A DNA stretch of 64,000 bases from Frischella japonica (GTDB taxonomy: Bacteria; Pseudomonadota; Gammaproteobacteria; Enterobacterales; Orbaceae), in the NCBI RefSeq assembly GCF_014489845.1, contig NZ_JABURY010000019.1, positions 186,001 to 250,000 on the forward strand. Direction: 5' to 3'. The position numbers were made by a program, and so were the translations under genes. A model generated the notes under the pieces. The model ran no database searches. It was not told the DNA's origin and worked only from the letters and a program-made list of their open reading frames with translations. Of the stretch, positions 28,899-38,521 are shown piece by piece (position 1 is the first letter of the stretch; every line of letters begins with the position of its first letter).

Positions 28899-30329
28899 CT
28901 ATTTCAGATTTTTCATCATTTCAAATTGGGTGGTTAAATAATTACTCATACTATCTAACGAACTAATTAATACATCTAGTTGAGTAAATTGGGTACGATA
29001 ACGATCAAGCGTTTGATCAATTGATTGATTAACTTGATCGTAACGTTTTTCCAATGATTTTAAGGTGCTATTAAGTCCATCGGTTACCGTGTCGATGGTG
29101 CCTTCACTGTCAATAAAACCGCTAACTTTAGCAAAGACTTCATTTGCGATACCTGTCGTTTTGCCATCACCTACAAACAATGCGGCCACCGCTTCACTTT
29201 GATTATTTAGAGCTTGGGTGAGTTCATTTTCTTTGATGGTTAATGTGCCATGACTGTCCATATTAATACCAATTTGAGCCAGTACACTGATTTCTCCTTC
29301 TTGACCTTTCGAGAAAATTGAACGAATACTTTGATCAATATTACGTAAAGTTGCATCTCCCACTAATGGACCATTGCTACTATTTAATTCAGCAGAATTG
29401 GCATCATTCGCTGTGAATTGGGTTAAAGATGACATAGTAGATTGCAATTGATTATACGCATCAACCCACTCTTTGATAGCTGTTTGCGCTTGTGAATTAT
29501 CCGCTTCGATGGCTAAGTTTTGTTCTGTTTCGGTTACTGCCTTTAAAGTAATATCAACGCCGGTTACCACATCTTTAACGGTATTACTGGCGCTCGTGAC
29601 CGCAATACCATTTAAACTAAACTTGGCATCTTTTGCTTGAGTAACTTCGCTCATTGCACTGGTTTGAGCATCTTGACTATCGAAACTGATTAAACCATTT
29701 AATGTTTCATCGGTTGATGAGATAGCTGTAATCGCATTTTGTTCACCGGTTTCTTTCGATGTGATCACTAATTGATAACTACCTGACCCCGATTGTACAA
29801 TGGCTGCATTCATGCTGGATGAACCTGTGCCACTATTGCCATCATTTACTTTACCGTTGTTGATAGCATTAGCAATAGCTTCTAAAGATGTTTCATCTTT
29901 ACCTAGAGTAATTTCGAGTTTTTCACCATTAGCTTGTTCAATGGTAATAGTTCGGGATTCGTCAGCGTTACCGAGTAGTGTCGTTTTATCGTTGATCGCG
30001 GTTGATGCTACCGAATTAGCCGTAGCAAGTTGATCAATTTTCACGCTGTAATTACCTAAAGTAGCTTTACTATTGGCTTTTGCGGTAAAATAATTGTCAC
30101 TACCCGTTATCTGGCGACTCTGAAAAAGATCCGCTTTTTGTAATTTTTCCGTCGCTGAATTAAACGTTGTCAGTGCACTTTTCAATTTACCAAAGGCACT
30201 GATTTTGGCATTAATTGCTTTTTGCTGTGTTTTAATTGGTGTTAAACGGGTCTTTTCGGCTGCTTCTAACTGACTTAAAACTTCATTTAAATCGATACCA
30301 GAACCAATCCCTAATATACTCATTGACAT
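28899..30329 (-). CDS. fliD: flagellar cap protein FliD
   Basis: Filament-capping protein that folds incoming flagellin at the tip. The open frame starts at 30386, but that ATG lies inside the sigma-28 promoter; the ATG at 30329 (MSMSILGIGSGIDLN) matches the FliD N-terminus and has GGATGAG upstream. This gives 476 residues, close to 468 in E. coli. N-terminal FliD_N (IDLNEVLSQLEAAEKTRLTPI) and C-terminal FliD_C (GVDITLKAV, GLNSTLKSLEKRYDQV, QFTQLDVLISSLDSMSNYLTTQF) domains are clear. First gene of fliD-S-T. Confidence 0.95.
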   Translation of the reverse strand: MSMSILGIGSGIDLNEVLSQLEAAEKTRLTPIKTQQKAINAKISAFGKLKSALTTFNSATEKLQKADLFQSRQITGSDNYFTAKANSKATLGNYSVKIDQLATANSVASTAINDKTTLLGNADESRTITIEQANGEKLEITLGKDETSLEAIANAINNGKVNDGNSGTGSSSMNAAIVQSGSGSYQLVITSKETGEQNAITAISSTDETLNGLISFDSQDAQTSAMSEVTQAKDAKFSLNGIAVTSASNTVKDVVTGVDITLKAVTETEQNLAIEADNSQAQTAIKEWVDAYNQLQSTMSSLTQFTANDANSAELNSSNGPLVGDATLRNIDQSIRSIFSKGQEGEISVLAQIGINMDSHGTLTIKENELTQALNNQSEAVAALFVGDGKTTGIANEVFAKVSGFIDSEGTIDTVTDGLNSTLKSLEKRYDQVNQSIDQTLDRYRTQFTQLDVLISSLDSMSNYLTTQFEMMKNLK

Positions 30330-30366
30330 AACTAACTCATCCCATGACAAAATTTTGCTTATTGAT

Positions 30367-30393
30367 TTATCGGCAGCTTCATGCAAAAGTTTA
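30367..30393 (-). promoter_or_regulatory. sigma-28 (FliA) promoter of fliD-S-T
   Basis: On the minus strand TAAACTTT, an 11-base spacer, then GCCGATAA. The enteric consensus is TAAAGTTT-N11-GCCGATAA, so this has 7 of 8 and 8 of 8 matches. It lies 38 bases before the corrected fliD start and rules out the upstream ATG at 30386. Confidence 0.9.
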
Positions 30394-30427
30394 GGATTTT
30401 TTTACTCTTTTTAAATAGCTTGATGAT

Positions 30428-30952
30428 TTACCCCAATGACAAATGCAGCAATGAATAAATGGTTCTATCCGTAACTAGTGGTTTATTTTTAAAAAAGGTA
30501 AAATTCACATATTGCCATTTATCGGGATTATATATAACGACTCGAGCTAATTGATCCTGATATTCAGTCGTTTGAAAAACAAAGTTTTTTAAATTAGACT
30601 GAGGCACAATATCGTGATATTCCTCTAAAACAAATTGGCTTTGGGAAAATTCATCAGTTAACTCCACTTGTAACGGAATACCAATATTAATGGTTTGCCA
30701 GCCAAAAGAATCAAGAATATTGTCGAAAAAACCATCAAAAATAAAGTGGTTCATACTTGTCGATTTTTGCCAGATATAAAGTGGGCAATAACTATTAGTC
30801 AAACTACCATTTGCTTTTTCCGTGATTAAGTAGGCTTTGAAAAGAAGATCTGGAAAGCGATCAGTTTTATGACCATTATCTTTAATGCGTTTTTTAATAA
30901 TATTCATATCATAGTCGGACGGTAAGTTGATTTTATATTGCATGGCTGGCAT
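30428..30952 (-). CDS. DUF4865-like protein of unknown function
   Basis: 174 residues. The opening MPAMQYKINLPSDYDMNIIKKRI and the following GFPDLLFKAYL-type segment (FPDLLFKAYLITEK) resemble the DUF4865 family as I remember it, whose members are often next to a LysR regulator. It has no signal peptide, membrane segment or recognised catalytic motif. The protein is rich in aromatic residues and probably a soluble cytoplasmic alpha/beta protein. It is divergent from the LysR gene at 31061 across 108 bases, the usual arrangement of a regulator and its target. It sits between fliD and fliC, where enterics have no gene. The family assignment is from memory and moderate. Confidence 0.7.
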   Translation of the reverse strand: MPAMQYKINLPSDYDMNIIKKRIKDNGHKTDRFPDLLFKAYLITEKANGSLTNSYCPLYIWQKSTSMNHFIFDGFFDNILDSFGWQTINIGIPLQVELTDEFSQSQFVLEEYHDIVPQSNLKNFVFQTTEYQDQLARVVIYNPDKWQYVNFTFFKNKPLVTDRTIYSLLHLSLG

Positions 30953-31060
30953 ATTTTTTCTCCTAAATTAGTTGGAGTTTTAGTATAGTGATTAAATTGA
31001 CTAATGAATAATTCTCATTTAAGATGAGGTTATCATTAAATGTGATAACAACTAAGTTAA
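30953..31060. promoter_or_regulatory. divergent control region of the DUF4865-like and LysR genes
   Basis: 108 bases between two divergent starts. LysR proteins usually bind such spacers and repress their own gene. AT-rich; no T-N11-A box stood out convincingly, and there is no sigma-28 motif. Confidence 0.35.
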
Positions 31061-31795
31061 ATGGACTTTAAAGAGCTTTTAATTTTTAAAACAATTTATG
31101 AGACCAATTCATTAAATAAAACAGCAAAAATTTTAGGTTCAAGTCAATCGAATATCACCGCTCACTTGAAAAAGATGGAATATACATTAAAAACGGTGCT
31201 ATTTGTTCGTGGATATGATGGCGTAACGCCAACGCCTGCAGCCAAACAATTCTTTGTATTTGCTACCACAGTATTAAAGCAATTTAGCGATTTAAAAGCT
31301 TCATTAATTAATCATCAAACTAAAGTACTTATATCTGAATTATTATTTAGATATATTGTAATTGAGAAGCAGCAACTTTCTTTGGACACGCATCAATTCA
31401 CCATCAAAAGAACCGATGAAATGAATCAGCTTATTCAACAGGACGATTATGATTATGTGATCAGCTTTACCAAGATGACTCATAAAGATTATCAATTGTT
31501 CGAAAAACATCATTTACCGGTTTGTTGTTTAAAAAGTCCAACCGTTAAAGACATTACTGACTTACCAATATTTGTTAATGATGATGTAAATTGCCCATTG
31601 AGAGCATTAACCCTAGAACAATGTGACGCTACAATGCACTTGATTACTGTAAACTCATTGAATAATTTGTTGCAGTTAATAAAGACCAGTCGTGGCTATG
31701 CGTTTTTACCACATTTTTTAATCCACGATGGTTTAACAATGGTCGATCAGGCGATTTATCCTATCAATTATTATATTCTAAAACATAATTGCTAA
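31061..31795 (+). CDS. short LysR-family transcriptional regulator
   Basis: 244 residues, about 50 shorter than typical LysR proteins. The N-terminal winged helix (1-65) is clear: FKELLIFKTIYETNSLNKTAKILGSSQSNITAHLKKME followed by the wing LFVRGYDGVTPTPAA. The effector-binding half is recognisable but trimmed (DYVISFTKMTHKDYQLF, GYAFLPHFLI) and ends early. It starts 108 bases from the divergent DUF4865-like gene, its likely target. The next gene on the same strand is fliC, 257 bases away with its own sigma-28 promoter, so control of flagellin by this protein is possible but unproven. Confidence 0.88.
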   Translation: MDFKELLIFKTIYETNSLNKTAKILGSSQSNITAHLKKMEYTLKTVLFVRGYDGVTPTPAAKQFFVFATTVLKQFSDLKASLINHQTKVLISELLFRYIVIEKQQLSLDTHQFTIKRTDEMNQLIQQDDYDYVISFTKMTHKDYQLFEKHHLPVCCLKSPTVKDITDLPIFVNDDVNCPLRALTLEQCDATMHLITVNSLNNLLQLIKTSRGYAFLPHFLIHDGLTMVDQAIYPINYYILKHNC

Positions 31796-31953
31796 ATCTT
31801 CGCACCGATTACTAGCCAGTAAAGAGTAAGTTTTAAAGCGACATTCTGTTATAAAACACAATCTGAAAAAACATAACCAATTAATTTTATTAATTAAATG
31901 TAATTTATCAAATAAATTTATCTTAAAATTCCGAATAAATTTTTAAAAAAAAT

Positions 31954-31980
31954 TAAAGTTTCAAAAATGCCTACCGATAA
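31954..31980 (+). promoter_or_regulatory. sigma-28 (FliA) promoter of fliC
   Basis: TAAAGTTT, an 11-base spacer, then ACCGATAA: 8 of 8 and 7 of 8 matches to the consensus. The -10 box ends 72 bases before the fliC start. Confidence 0.92.
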
Positions 31981-32052
31981 CTTAACTGTCAGCAAAATTA
32001 ATGATACACAAATAATAAGCTGAATATTTTAACAATTTAAGAGGATATAAAT

Positions 32053-32865
32053 ATGGCACAAGTAATTAATACCAATACCATGTCTTTGGTGGCAAAAAAC
32101 AACCTGAACAATTCACAAAGCGTGTTAGGAACAGCAATTGAACGTCTTTCTTCTGGTATGCGTATCAATAGTGCAAAAGATGATGCTGCTGGTCAAGCAA
32201 TTGCAAACCGTTTTTCTTCAAATATTAAAGGTCTTACACAGGCTGCACGTAACGCAAATGATGGTATTTCAATTGCCCAAACTACGGAAGGTGCATTGAA
32301 CGAAATCAATAATAACGTACAACGTATCCGTGAATTAACGGTTCAAGCAGCTAATGGTACTAACTCACAAAGCGATCTTGAATCAATTCAAAACGAAATT
32401 GATCAACGCTTAGACGAAATAGATCGTGTTTCTAAACAAACTGATTTCAATGGTTCTAAAGTTCTTTCCCAAGATAAATCTTTAAAAATCCAAGTGGGAG
32501 CAAATGATGGCGAAACCATTGAAATCAATTTGAAAAAAATTGATAGTACTGAATTAGGCCTAGCTGGTTTCAACGTATCAGACACACCTACTGCTGATCC
32601 ATTAAAAACGCTTGACGCAGCGCTTTCTAAAATTGATTCATTACGTGGTGAGCTTGGTGCGGTACAAAATCGTTTCGAATCAACGGTTAATAACATCAAC
32701 AATACCGTTAATAACTTAAGTTCTGCACGTAGCCGAATTGAAGACGCTGACTATGCAACCGAAGTATCAAATATGACGCGTGGTCAAATTCTTCAACAAG
32801 CTGGTACTTCTGTGTTAGCCCAAGCTAACCAAGTACCACAATCTGTATTGTCTTTATTACAATAA
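32053..32865 (+). CDS. fliC: flagellin FliC, minimal form
   Basis: Filament subunit. Only 270 residues: the conserved N-terminal D0/D1 (about 1-165, with [21 protein letters not shown]) joins the C-terminal D1/D0 (about 185-270, ending [14 protein letters not shown]...[14 protein letters not shown]) with almost no variable D2/D3 outer domain. The D1 patch QRIRELTV at 90-97 matches the segment known to be recognised by TLR5 in enteric flagellin. An AAGAGG ribosome site precedes the ATG. Expressed from the sigma-28 promoter at 31954 and ended by the terminator at 32924. Monocistronic; its chaperone FliS is encoded nearby. Confidence 0.97.
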   Translation: MAQVINTNTMSLVAKNNLNNSQSVLGTAIERLSSGMRINSAKDDAAGQAIANRFSSNIKGLTQAARNANDGISIAQTTEGALNEINNNVQRIRELTVQAANGTNSQSDLESIQNEIDQRLDEIDRVSKQTDFNGSKVLSQDKSLKIQVGANDGETIEINLKKIDSTELGLAGFNVSDTPTADPLKTLDAALSKIDSLRGELGAVQNRFESTVNNINNTVNNLSSARSRIEDADYATEVSNMTRGQILQQAGTSVLAQANQVPQSVLSLLQ

Positions 32866-33313
32866 TAAATCGTCAAAAGTGAACGTAGTGATTTTGTATG
32901 ATTAAATACCTTCACTAAAATTTGGGGCTATACTTTAGCCCCTTTTTTTATATTTTATCATTTAAATTTATCGACTTGTTAAATTAGTGCGTTTGTTTAA
33001 CACATCATCAATCAAGATTTACGATCATCAGTTAGTGGCTGATTTTTCGCTCAATACGTTGCTAACACTACTTGAATATTGATTATGACTATTCCCCTTT
33101 TTATATTGAGTTCATCCCACCGTTTATTTAAAAGTAACCAGCATTTCACCATCGCTTGATATAAGGTTTATAGTTCAATCGTGAATCTAAATTATAAAAT
33201 TGCCCCTAATATTATGATTAACCAATAAATTACTTGACCATATTCGTTGTTTTTTGGGCTTTAGATAATTTTATGATAAGCTTGCGAGCTAACTATTTTT
33301 TTGGAATAAACTC
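32866..33313. other. fliC-putP intergenic region
   Basis: Contains the fliC terminator at 32924-32949, then about 360 bases of AT-rich DNA with the presumed putP promoter. A 33-codon minus-strand frame near 33060-33160 has no ribosome site and is not called. Confidence 0.5.
32924..32949 (+). terminator. rho-independent terminator of fliC
   Basis: Perfect GGGGCTA/TAGCCCC stem with a 5-base loop, followed by seven T. Strong for this AT-rich genome. Confidence 0.93.
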
Positions 33314-34801
33314 ATGATGTCTTTACCTATGATTGTCACGTTTGCTATCTATATAGTAGGAATGATTGCAATCGGACTATTTGCCTTTTATGCCACTAAA
33401 AATTTTGGCGATTATGTATTAGGTGGTCGTAAAATTGGCAGTTTTGTCACAGCATTATCTGCCGGAGCCTCCGATATGAGTGGTTGGCTATTAATGGGCT
33501 TACCCGGTGCGGTGTTCCTGTTCGGTATTTCACAAAGTTGGATAGCCATTGGCTTAATCATCGGTGCTTATTTTAATTGGTTATTGATTGCCGGGCGCTT
33601 ACGCGTTTTTACCGAAGTGAATCATAATTCTTTAACGTTACCTGATTATTTTGCACGTCGTTTTAATGATAAAAGTTCATTACTACGTCTAATATCAGCG
33701 ATTATTATTTTGGTTTTCTTTACTATTTATTGTGCCTCGGGCGTGGTTGCTGGTGCCAAACTGTTCCAAAGTACTTTTGGTCTCAGTTATGGTTGGGCTA
33801 TGTTAGCTGGAGCGGGGGCAACGATTGCTTACACTTTTGTGGGGGGGTTTTTAGCCGTTAGTTGGACCGATACAGTGCAAGCCAGCTTGATGATGTTTGC
33901 CTTAATTCTAACTCCAATTATGGTGATTATTTCGTGTGGTAGTTTTGGTGACACAATCACATCAATCGCAAATTTAAATCCACAATATTTAAATCTATTT
34001 TCCGGTATGGATATCATAACTATTATTTCATTATTAGGTTGGGGATTGGGTTATTTTGGCCAACCGCATATTTTAGCGCGTTTTATGGCAGCCGATTCTC
34101 ACGAAGTAATGAAGAATGCTCGTCGTATTAGTATGACCTGGATGGTATTGTGTTTAGTCGGTGCAATCACCGTCGGATTTTTCGGTATTGCCTATTTTTC
34201 TGCTCATCCTGAGTATGCTTATTTAGTAAGCAATGATAATCATGAGCGTATTTTTATTGAGCTTTCCAAATTACTGTTTAACCCGTGGATGGCTGGTGTA
34301 CTACTTGCTGCAATTTTAGCGGCAGTTATGAGTACTCTTAGTTGTCAATTATTAGTCTGTTCTAGTGCTATTACTGAAGATTTATATCGTGCTTTTATCC
34401 GTCCAAAAGCAAAACAAAAAGAATTAGTCTGGATTGGGCGTTTTATGGTGTTATTGGTGGCAATCATCGCTATTTTATTGGCACTCGATCCCAATAATAG
34501 TGTATTGAATCTGGTGAGTCACGCTTGGGCTGGTTTTGGCGCTGCCTTTGGACCATTAATTATTTTCTCGGTCTTTTGGAAACGAATGACCCGCAACGGT
34601 GCTTTAGCTGGGATGTTGATCGGTGCGCTCACCGTACTGTTGTGGATTCAATTTGAATGGTTCAATCTTTATTCATTGATTCCTGGCTTTGTGTTTGCTT
34701 CCATCACAATTGTCTTCGTTAGTTTACTCGATAAACAGCCAGCTGCAGATGTAATAGCACATTTTGAAACGGCTAGTAAACTTTATCATAATAAAGAATG
34801 A
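33314..34801 (+). CDS. putP: sodium/proline symporter PutP
   Basis: Na+-coupled proline uptake in the inner membrane. 495 residues (E. coli 502), about thirteen membrane segments. Family motifs include DYVLGGRKIGSFVTALSAGASDMSGWLLMGLPG at about 32-64 and GWGLGYFGQPHILARFMA. The sodium-site residues of SSS/PutP proteins (S57-like ASDMSGW) appear conserved. The dehydrogenase gene putA, usually divergent from putP in enterics, is not next to it, so use of proline as osmolyte or amino acid is as likely as catabolism. A hairpin (34805-34842) follows the stop. Confidence 0.94.
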   Translation: MMSLPMIVTFAIYIVGMIAIGLFAFYATKNFGDYVLGGRKIGSFVTALSAGASDMSGWLLMGLPGAVFLFGISQSWIAIGLIIGAYFNWLLIAGRLRVFTEVNHNSLTLPDYFARRFNDKSSLLRLISAIIILVFFTIYCASGVVAGAKLFQSTFGLSYGWAMLAGAGATIAYTFVGGFLAVSWTDTVQASLMMFALILTPIMVIISCGSFGDTITSIANLNPQYLNLFSGMDIITIISLLGWGLGYFGQPHILARFMAADSHEVMKNARRISMTWMVLCLVGAITVGFFGIAYFSAHPEYAYLVSNDNHERIFIELSKLLFNPWMAGVLLAAILAAVMSTLSCQLLVCSSAITEDLYRAFIRPKAKQKELVWIGRFMVLLVAIIAILLALDPNNSVLNLVSHAWAGFGAAFGPLIIFSVFWKRMTRNGALAGMLIGALTVLLWIQFEWFNLYSLIPGFVFASITIVFVSLLDKQPAADVIAHFETASKLYHNKE

Positions 34802-34804
34802 ATG

Positions 34805-34842
34805 CGGCTTATAACTAATTAATTAGTTGGTAAAATAAGCCG
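34805..34842. repeat. nested inverted repeat after putP
   Basis: CGGCTTAT (34805-34812) pairs with ATAAGCCG (34835-34842) around a perfect 16-base palindrome (34813-34828), forming a long hairpin. It has no U-tract. Likely 3'-end structure of the putP mRNA. Confidence 0.5.
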
Positions 34843-34973
34843 GATATGCATATAAAAGAAAAATGTGACAACAAAAGACAATATTACAAGAATGCGTTAT
34901 ACTCATCGCGAAAAATGATGAATGTAAAATAAACATTTAACTGAAAATAGGATACAAAATACAAGGTAATATT

Positions 34974-36245
34974 ATGGCAATAAATGTGATCAAACAACTT
35001 CAGGAAAGAGGTCTAATCGCGCAAGTTACCGATGAAACGGCGCTAACCGAACAAGTGATGCAAGGTCCAATTGCCTTGTATTGTGGTTTTGATCCCACTG
35101 CCGATAGTCTGCATTTAGGTCATTTAGTACCATTACTGTGTTTAAAACGTTTTCAATTAGCCGGCCATAAACCTGTCGCATTAGTAGGTGGGGCAACAGG
35201 ACTAATCGGCGATCCAAGTTTTAAGGCAGTTGAACGCAAACTCAATACCCAAGATACGGTGCAAGAATGGGCAGATAAAATTAAGCAACAAGTTTCACCA
35301 TTCTTAGACTTTAACTGTCGCGATAATGCTGCAATTGTTGCCAATAACTATGACTGGTTTGGTGGTATGAATGTGCTAACGTTTCTGCGAGATGTTGGTA
35401 AATTCTTTTCCGTTAATCAAATGATTGCTAAAGAATCAGTTAAACAACGCATTGATCGTGAAGATCAAGGTATTTCTTTTACCGAGTTTTCTTATAGTCT
35501 GTTGCAATCTTATGATTTTGCAAGCTTAAATAAACAGCATAAAGTCATATTGCAAATAGGCGGTTCTGATCAATGGGGTAATATTACTGCAGGTATTGAT
35601 TTAACGCGTCGCCTTAATCAGCAACAAGTATACGGATTAACGGTTCCTTTAATTACCAAATCTGACGGAACGAAATTTGGTAAGACTGAAAGTGGTGCGG
35701 TTTGGTTAGATCCGAAAAAAACCAGCCCTTATAAATTCTACCAATTTTGGATCAATACGGCGGATGCTGATGTGTATCGTTTCCTTAAATTCTTCACTTT
35801 TATGCCTCTGGAAGCTATTGATGCATTGGAAGAAGAAGATAAAAATAGTGGCGTTGCGCCCCGCGCCCAGTATGTCTTGGCCGAAGAAGTCACTAAATTA
35901 GTTCATGGCGAATCCGGTTTGATCGCAGCCAAACGTATTACTGAAAGTTTATTCTCTGGCTCACTCAAATCATTATCTCAAGACGATTTTGCTCAACTTG
36001 AACAAGATGGTATGCCAACTGTTACGTTAACAGTCGATGCCGATTTACAACAAGCATTAGTTAATGCGGGCTTGGCACCATCGCGTGGTCAAGCCAGAAC
36101 GATGATTGAATCTAATGCAATTTCAATCAACGGAGAAAAGCAGTCTGTAGCCGAATATAAATTTAGCGAAGCCGATCGTTTATTTGGTCGTTATACATTA
36201 TTACGGCGTGGTAAAAAATATTATTGCCTATTAATTTGGAACTAA
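34974..36245 (+). CDS. tyrS: tyrosyl-tRNA synthetase
   Basis: Charges tRNA-Tyr. 423 residues (E. coli 424). Class I TyrRS with the HIGH-like motif [11 protein letters not shown] at about 43-50, [12 protein letters not shown] as the KMSKS equivalent, and [17 protein letters not shown] for tyrosine binding. The C-terminal S4-like RNA-binding domain (about 350-423) has [26 protein letters not shown]. Single gene. Confidence 0.97.
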   Translation: MAINVIKQLQERGLIAQVTDETALTEQVMQGPIALYCGFDPTADSLHLGHLVPLLCLKRFQLAGHKPVALVGGATGLIGDPSFKAVERKLNTQDTVQEWADKIKQQVSPFLDFNCRDNAAIVANNYDWFGGMNVLTFLRDVGKFFSVNQMIAKESVKQRIDREDQGISFTEFSYSLLQSYDFASLNKQHKVILQIGGSDQWGNITAGIDLTRRLNQQQVYGLTVPLITKSDGTKFGKTESGAVWLDPKKTSPYKFYQFWINTADADVYRFLKFFTFMPLEAIDALEEEDKNSGVAPRAQYVLAEEVTKLVHGESGLIAAKRITESLFSGSLKSLSQDDFAQLEQDGMPTVTLTVDADLQQALVNAGLAPSRGQARTMIESNAISINGEKQSVAEYKFSEADRLFGRYTLLRRGKKYYCLLIWN

Positions 36246-36679
36246 ATGTAATCTTATATTACAATGAATTAAGAAAATATTTCCCCTCTTGATGCAATAA
36301 ATATTTGAGCATACAGCTAATGATAGCGTTGCGTTATTTGCGCGTCAGGTAGGGAAAGTCTATGATCCGTCCATCATAGCTAAATTAATAATAGAACCGT
36401 TTTAATACATTAACTTGTGTATTAATAATATTGATCGGAATATTAGCAGATAGATAGGTTGTACTGTGATTGCTTACAGTTTTGTTATCACTAACATTGA
36501 AATTATACTCATTTCTGAGAATAATCACCAAAATCAAACAACAAAACAATGATAGTAGCTAGTACAAAAAACTGATTCAGTGATAAAATGTTAAATCTAT
36601 CAGTGGTTTTGTGCTTGAATAAGCATAGATCATAATAGAAATATCGACAATGCCATACTTTTTCTTTTGTGAGGTGCTC
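36246..36679. other. tyrS-rodZ intergenic region
   Basis: About 430 AT-rich bases with the presumed rodZ promoter. In enterics rlmN and pilW precede rodZ; here neither does. I saw no gene or RNA element. Confidence 0.5.
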
Positions 36680-37141
36680 ATGAGCGAAGAAAATATCGCT
36701 AACCATGAACAAGATGTTTCATTAGGTAATAAATTATCCATTCTGCGAAAAGAATTAAATTTATCTCAAACGGATATTGCTGCTAAAATTTATATCCATT
36801 CTGCTATCATTCAAGATATTGAAAATGATGACACTCTCTATATTCCTGATGTTTTTTTCAAGAGCTATATTAAATCCTATGCTGAAATCGTTGGATTACC
36901 TCCAGAAGAGTATTTACCATTCTTAAAAATGAAATCAAAGCAAAGACCTAAGCGAAAAATGAAAAATTATTCACAAAAACCGCAGCAGAAACGTTTAGGT
37001 AACATTCTTTTCTTCATGACGATCGTAATTATTTTATTTGCGTTAGGCATAACTTGGTTTTCTGTTTGGAAAGATAATAACCAAAATTTAGTTGAAGTTA
37101 ACCACTATACTGCCACATCAGAATCAACAACTAATATTTAA
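36680..37141 (+). CDS. rodZ: short RodZ-like cytoskeletal protein
   Basis: RodZ links MreB filaments to the membrane and sets rod shape. The N-terminal helix-turn-helix that binds MreB is present (LSILRKELNLSQTDIAAKIYI...IQDIENDD), followed by a basic linker and one membrane segment at about 107-128 (ILFFMTIVIILFALGITWFSVW). The protein then stops after about 25 periplasmic residues: 153 in total against 337 in E. coli. The whole periplasmic DUF4115 domain is missing, and no frameshifted remnant follows. The start at 36680 (GAGGTG upstream) replaces the earlier ATG at 36650. Upstream of ispG, as in enterics, which supports the identity. Confidence 0.85.
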   Translation: MSEENIANHEQDVSLGNKLSILRKELNLSQTDIAAKIYIHSAIIQDIENDDTLYIPDVFFKSYIKSYAEIVGLPPEEYLPFLKMKSKQRPKRKMKNYSQKPQQKRLGNILFFMTIVIILFALGITWFSVWKDNNQNLVEVNHYTATSESTTNI

Positions 37142-37384
37142 TTAAGGGAATATTTTTTTGCACTTACTGAATTATTCCTTCGAATTTTGCTATTTATATA
37201 GAAAACTTAATCAGTATTGATAAAGATCGTAGAATCAGGAATAAAATCAGTGATGACCATTGTGAAAAAATTTGAATGTAAAAACTTTAGATAATACTGA
37301 TATTTTTCGTTTTCATTTACAGACATTTTTAAGAAATCTTGTTAAGATTAGCCAATTTATTTTATGTTCAGTTTAGGCTAACTT

Positions 37385-38494
37385 ATGGGTCACAAAGATT
37401 CCCCGATTAAGCGACGGCAATCTACAAGAATTAATGTCGGAAATGTGCCGATTGGTAATGGTGCACCAATTGCGGTACAATCAATGACCAATACTCGGAC
37501 AACCAATGTAGAAAGTACAGTTGCTCAAATCAAAGCATTAGAACGCGTTGGCGTGGATATCATACGGGTCTCAATTCCGACGATGGATGCAGCGGAAGCA
37601 TTCAAATTCATCAAACAGCAAGCCAAAGTACCATTGATTGCCGATATTCATTTTGACTATCGAATAGCCTTGAAAGTTGCTGAATATGGTGTTGATTGTT
37701 TGCGGATTAACCCTGGTAATATTGGGAATGAAAACCGAATTCGTGCTGTCGTTGATTGTGCCAGAGATAAGAATATACCGATTCGCATTGGTGTAAACTC
37801 AGGTTCGTTGGAAAAAGATATTCAGGAAAAATACGGTGAGCCAACACCGCAGGCAATTGTTGAATCAGCTATGCGCCATGTAGATATTCTTGATCGTCTT
37901 AACTTTGATCAGTTTAAAGTCAGTGTTAAAGCATCCGATGTATTTAATGCGGTTGATGCCTATCGTTTATTGGCAAAACAGATCAAGCAACCACTTCATC
38001 TAGGTATTACTGAAGCCGGTGGCGCAAGAAGTGGCTCAATTAAATCGGCAATTGGCTTGGGTATGTTATTGTCGGAAGGCATCGGTGACACCTTACGAGT
38101 GTCATTAGCTGCCGATCCAACGGAAGAAGTAAAAGTGGGTTTTGATATTTTAAAATCATTACGCATCCGTGCGCGAGGAATTAATTTTATCGCCTGTCCA
38201 ACCTGCTCACGGCAAGAGTTTGATGTCATCAATACTGTTAATGAATTAGAAAAACGCTTAGAAGATATTATTACACCGATGGATGTTTCAATTATCGGCT
38301 GCGTAGTAAATGGTCCTGGTGAAGCCTTAGCCTCGACCTTAGGTGTAGCTGGTGGACATAATAAAAGTGGTTTTTATGAAGACGGTATTCGCATAGATCG
38401 TATTGAAAATGATAAAATGATCGAAGAATTGGAAACTAAAATTCGTGCAAAAGCAATGCTTTTAAAAAACCGAATCGAAACTAAAGAATTGTAA
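37385..38494 (+). CDS. ispG: 4-hydroxy-3-methylbut-2-enyl diphosphate synthase IspG
   Basis: Penultimate enzyme of the MEP isoprenoid pathway; converts MEcPP to HMBPP with a [4Fe-4S] cluster. 369 residues (E. coli 372). TIM-barrel N-part with [15 protein letters not shown] and [12 protein letters not shown]; the cluster ligands are CPTCSR near residue 270 plus the cysteine and glutamate in [10 protein letters not shown] near 305. Part of the rodZ-ispG-hisS-yfgM-bamB-der run conserved in enterics; hisS follows within about 27 bases. Confidence 0.97.
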   Translation: MGHKDSPIKRRQSTRINVGNVPIGNGAPIAVQSMTNTRTTNVESTVAQIKALERVGVDIIRVSIPTMDAAEAFKFIKQQAKVPLIADIHFDYRIALKVAEYGVDCLRINPGNIGNENRIRAVVDCARDKNIPIRIGVNSGSLEKDIQEKYGEPTPQAIVESAMRHVDILDRLNFDQFKVSVKASDVFNAVDAYRLLAKQIKQPLHLGITEAGGARSGSIKSAIGLGMLLSEGIGDTLRVSLAADPTEEVKVGFDILKSLRIRARGINFIACPTCSRQEFDVINTVNELEKRLEDIITPMDVSIIGCVVNGPGEALASTLGVAGGHNKSGFYEDGIRIDRIENDKMIEELETKIRAKAMLLKNRIETKEL

Positions 38495-38521
38495 CGAACT
38501 TAAATTAAAATAGTGAACAAA

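Noticed and set aside
30330..30386. Upstream 19 codons of the fliD frame
   Set aside because: They overlap the sigma-28 promoter and are absent from other FliD proteins.
33060..33160. Short minus-strand frame (MVKCWLLLNKRWDEL) resembling an element remnant
   Set aside because: 33 codons, no ribosome site, no terminal repeats around it.
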